The notes beneath the pieces were generated by a model. That model did no database searches, was not told the DNA's origin, and saw only the letters and a program-made list of their open reading frames with translations. A DNA stretch of 64,000 nucleotides from Paguma larvata (lineage: Eukaryota > Chordata > Mammalia > Carnivora > Viverridae). The translations under genes were made by a program, and so were the position numbers. The stretch lies in assembly GCA_030068075.1 (NCBI GenBank), contig CM057836.1:71399788-71463787 (forward strand). Direction: 5' to 3'. Within the stretch, counting starts at the first letter, position 1; every line of letters begins with the position of its first letter. Below, piece after piece: positions 62,575 through 64,000 of this stretch.

Positions 62575-62725
62575 TGGTATGTACTTTAAGAGCTCGCTGG
62601 CCTGGGTTCACATGCCTGCTGGCTCAAGGCATTCCGTCTGCCATCTTGGGCAAGAAACCACCTCTCTGAGCCTTGCCTTCCTCTCTGGTAAACTTGAAAG
62701 AACACCACTTAACGAAGGTATCCTC
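62575..62725 (+). repeat. MIR element
   Basis: 'ggcctgggttcacatgcctg' followed by 'catcttgggcaagaaaccac' and 'gccttcctctctggtaaact'. Confidence 0.65.
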
Positions 62726-63373
62726 TGAGAGCACCTTCCGTGGCCCCTGGTGCAAGCATGGGCTCAGCAGATGTCACCCCTCCCCAGGAGCCCCCTAAAC
62801 ATGCGGGAAGAGAATCTACTGCCAAGACGCCCACCCCTAGCGCCACCTTTGATCCCAGCCCAGATCGGACAGCTCAAACATGTATGCATGCCATTCACAC
62901 TGTGGGGGATGAAGAGAGGGGCGGCTTGGTGCCCCTGCCTCCACCCCGGACGGGCACCATCCCTGGAGGGTTGCCCCACCAGGGTCTGCTCAATAGATTG
63001 GGGGTGCTCTGTCTAGCTTGGGTGGGAGGGGGCCCAGGTTCCCAACACACGCCAAGCTCAGAACTCTGTCAGGAGAGGCAGTTATGAACCAACAGCGTCA
63101 TCCGTGGGGCAAACTGAGGGGAGGATAATTTTCCCCTTGTGCTTCTCTATGCAACGCCATGTGTTTTTTCAAAACAAAATCATATAAACACACTAGTAAA
63201 GCAACCGAAAACCAAAACCCAAACCAAAAGCCCACCCTGCCAGTGAGGGGCAGCTCCCCAACATTGGAAATGGAATGGTCTCAAGCCTGGTCTCCCAAGA
63301 ACTAAGCTGTACCCCTGGGTGGAGGCAGGAAAGGGACAGTGGAGGAGGTCCTCGGTGCGCCACCTGACTTCTA

Positions 63374-64000
<627 letters not shown>

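Overview
This window is nuclear DNA from a carnivore, most likely a cat (felid). At least eleven copies of the carnivore tRNA-derived SINE (SINEC) are present. Their heads read like 'gcgcctgggtggctcag', and their bodies ('gagcctggagcctgcttcgg', then a (TC)n/poly-A tail) match the feliform rather than the dog subtype. Older shared mammalian repeats (MIR, L2-like, an L1 3' end, hAT DNA transposon remnants) fill much of the rest. There are no bacterial-style operons, and the long open frames are chance GC-rich frames.

One gene explains the coding content: the 3' part of TTC7A (tetratricopeptide repeat domain 7A), on the minus strand. It runs from about 63.5 kb at the 5' side down to about 1.0 kb at the 3' side. 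Twelve exons with GT-AG boundaries and mutually compatible phases can be read. By count from the C-terminus of the human protein (858 residues, from memory) they correspond to exons 9-20, about residues 356-858. The first eight exons lie beyond the right edge.

Layout, left to right: 1-1015 downstream flank; about 1020-3022 3'UTR with tandem poly(A) signals at 1040 and 1053; 3023-3245 last exon; an 11.6 kb intron; exon 14871-15073; a 7.9 kb intron rich in SINEs; exons 22969-23103, 24890-24987 and 28442-28558; a 14 kb intron; exons 42628-42788, 45979-46051, 47208-47265 and 48340-48457; a 9 kb intron; exons 57547-57651, 61789-61872 and 63395-63532; then 468 bp of the next intron.

The protein is a helical TPR scaffold. 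With EFR3 and hyccin/FAM126 it holds phosphatidylinositol 4-kinase III alpha (PI4KA) at the plasma membrane. Loss in people causes intestinal atresia with immune deficiency.

The most notable anomaly is a one-base excess at 3059 in the last exon. It throws the conserved C-terminal tail out of frame and replaces it with a 62-residue unrelated extension. This may be a sequence error or a real lineage difference. I found no undescribed system. The remaining findings are nested transposon insertions, candidate RFX X-box motifs, candidate conserved noncoding blocks, a possible LTR fragment and small tandem duplications.
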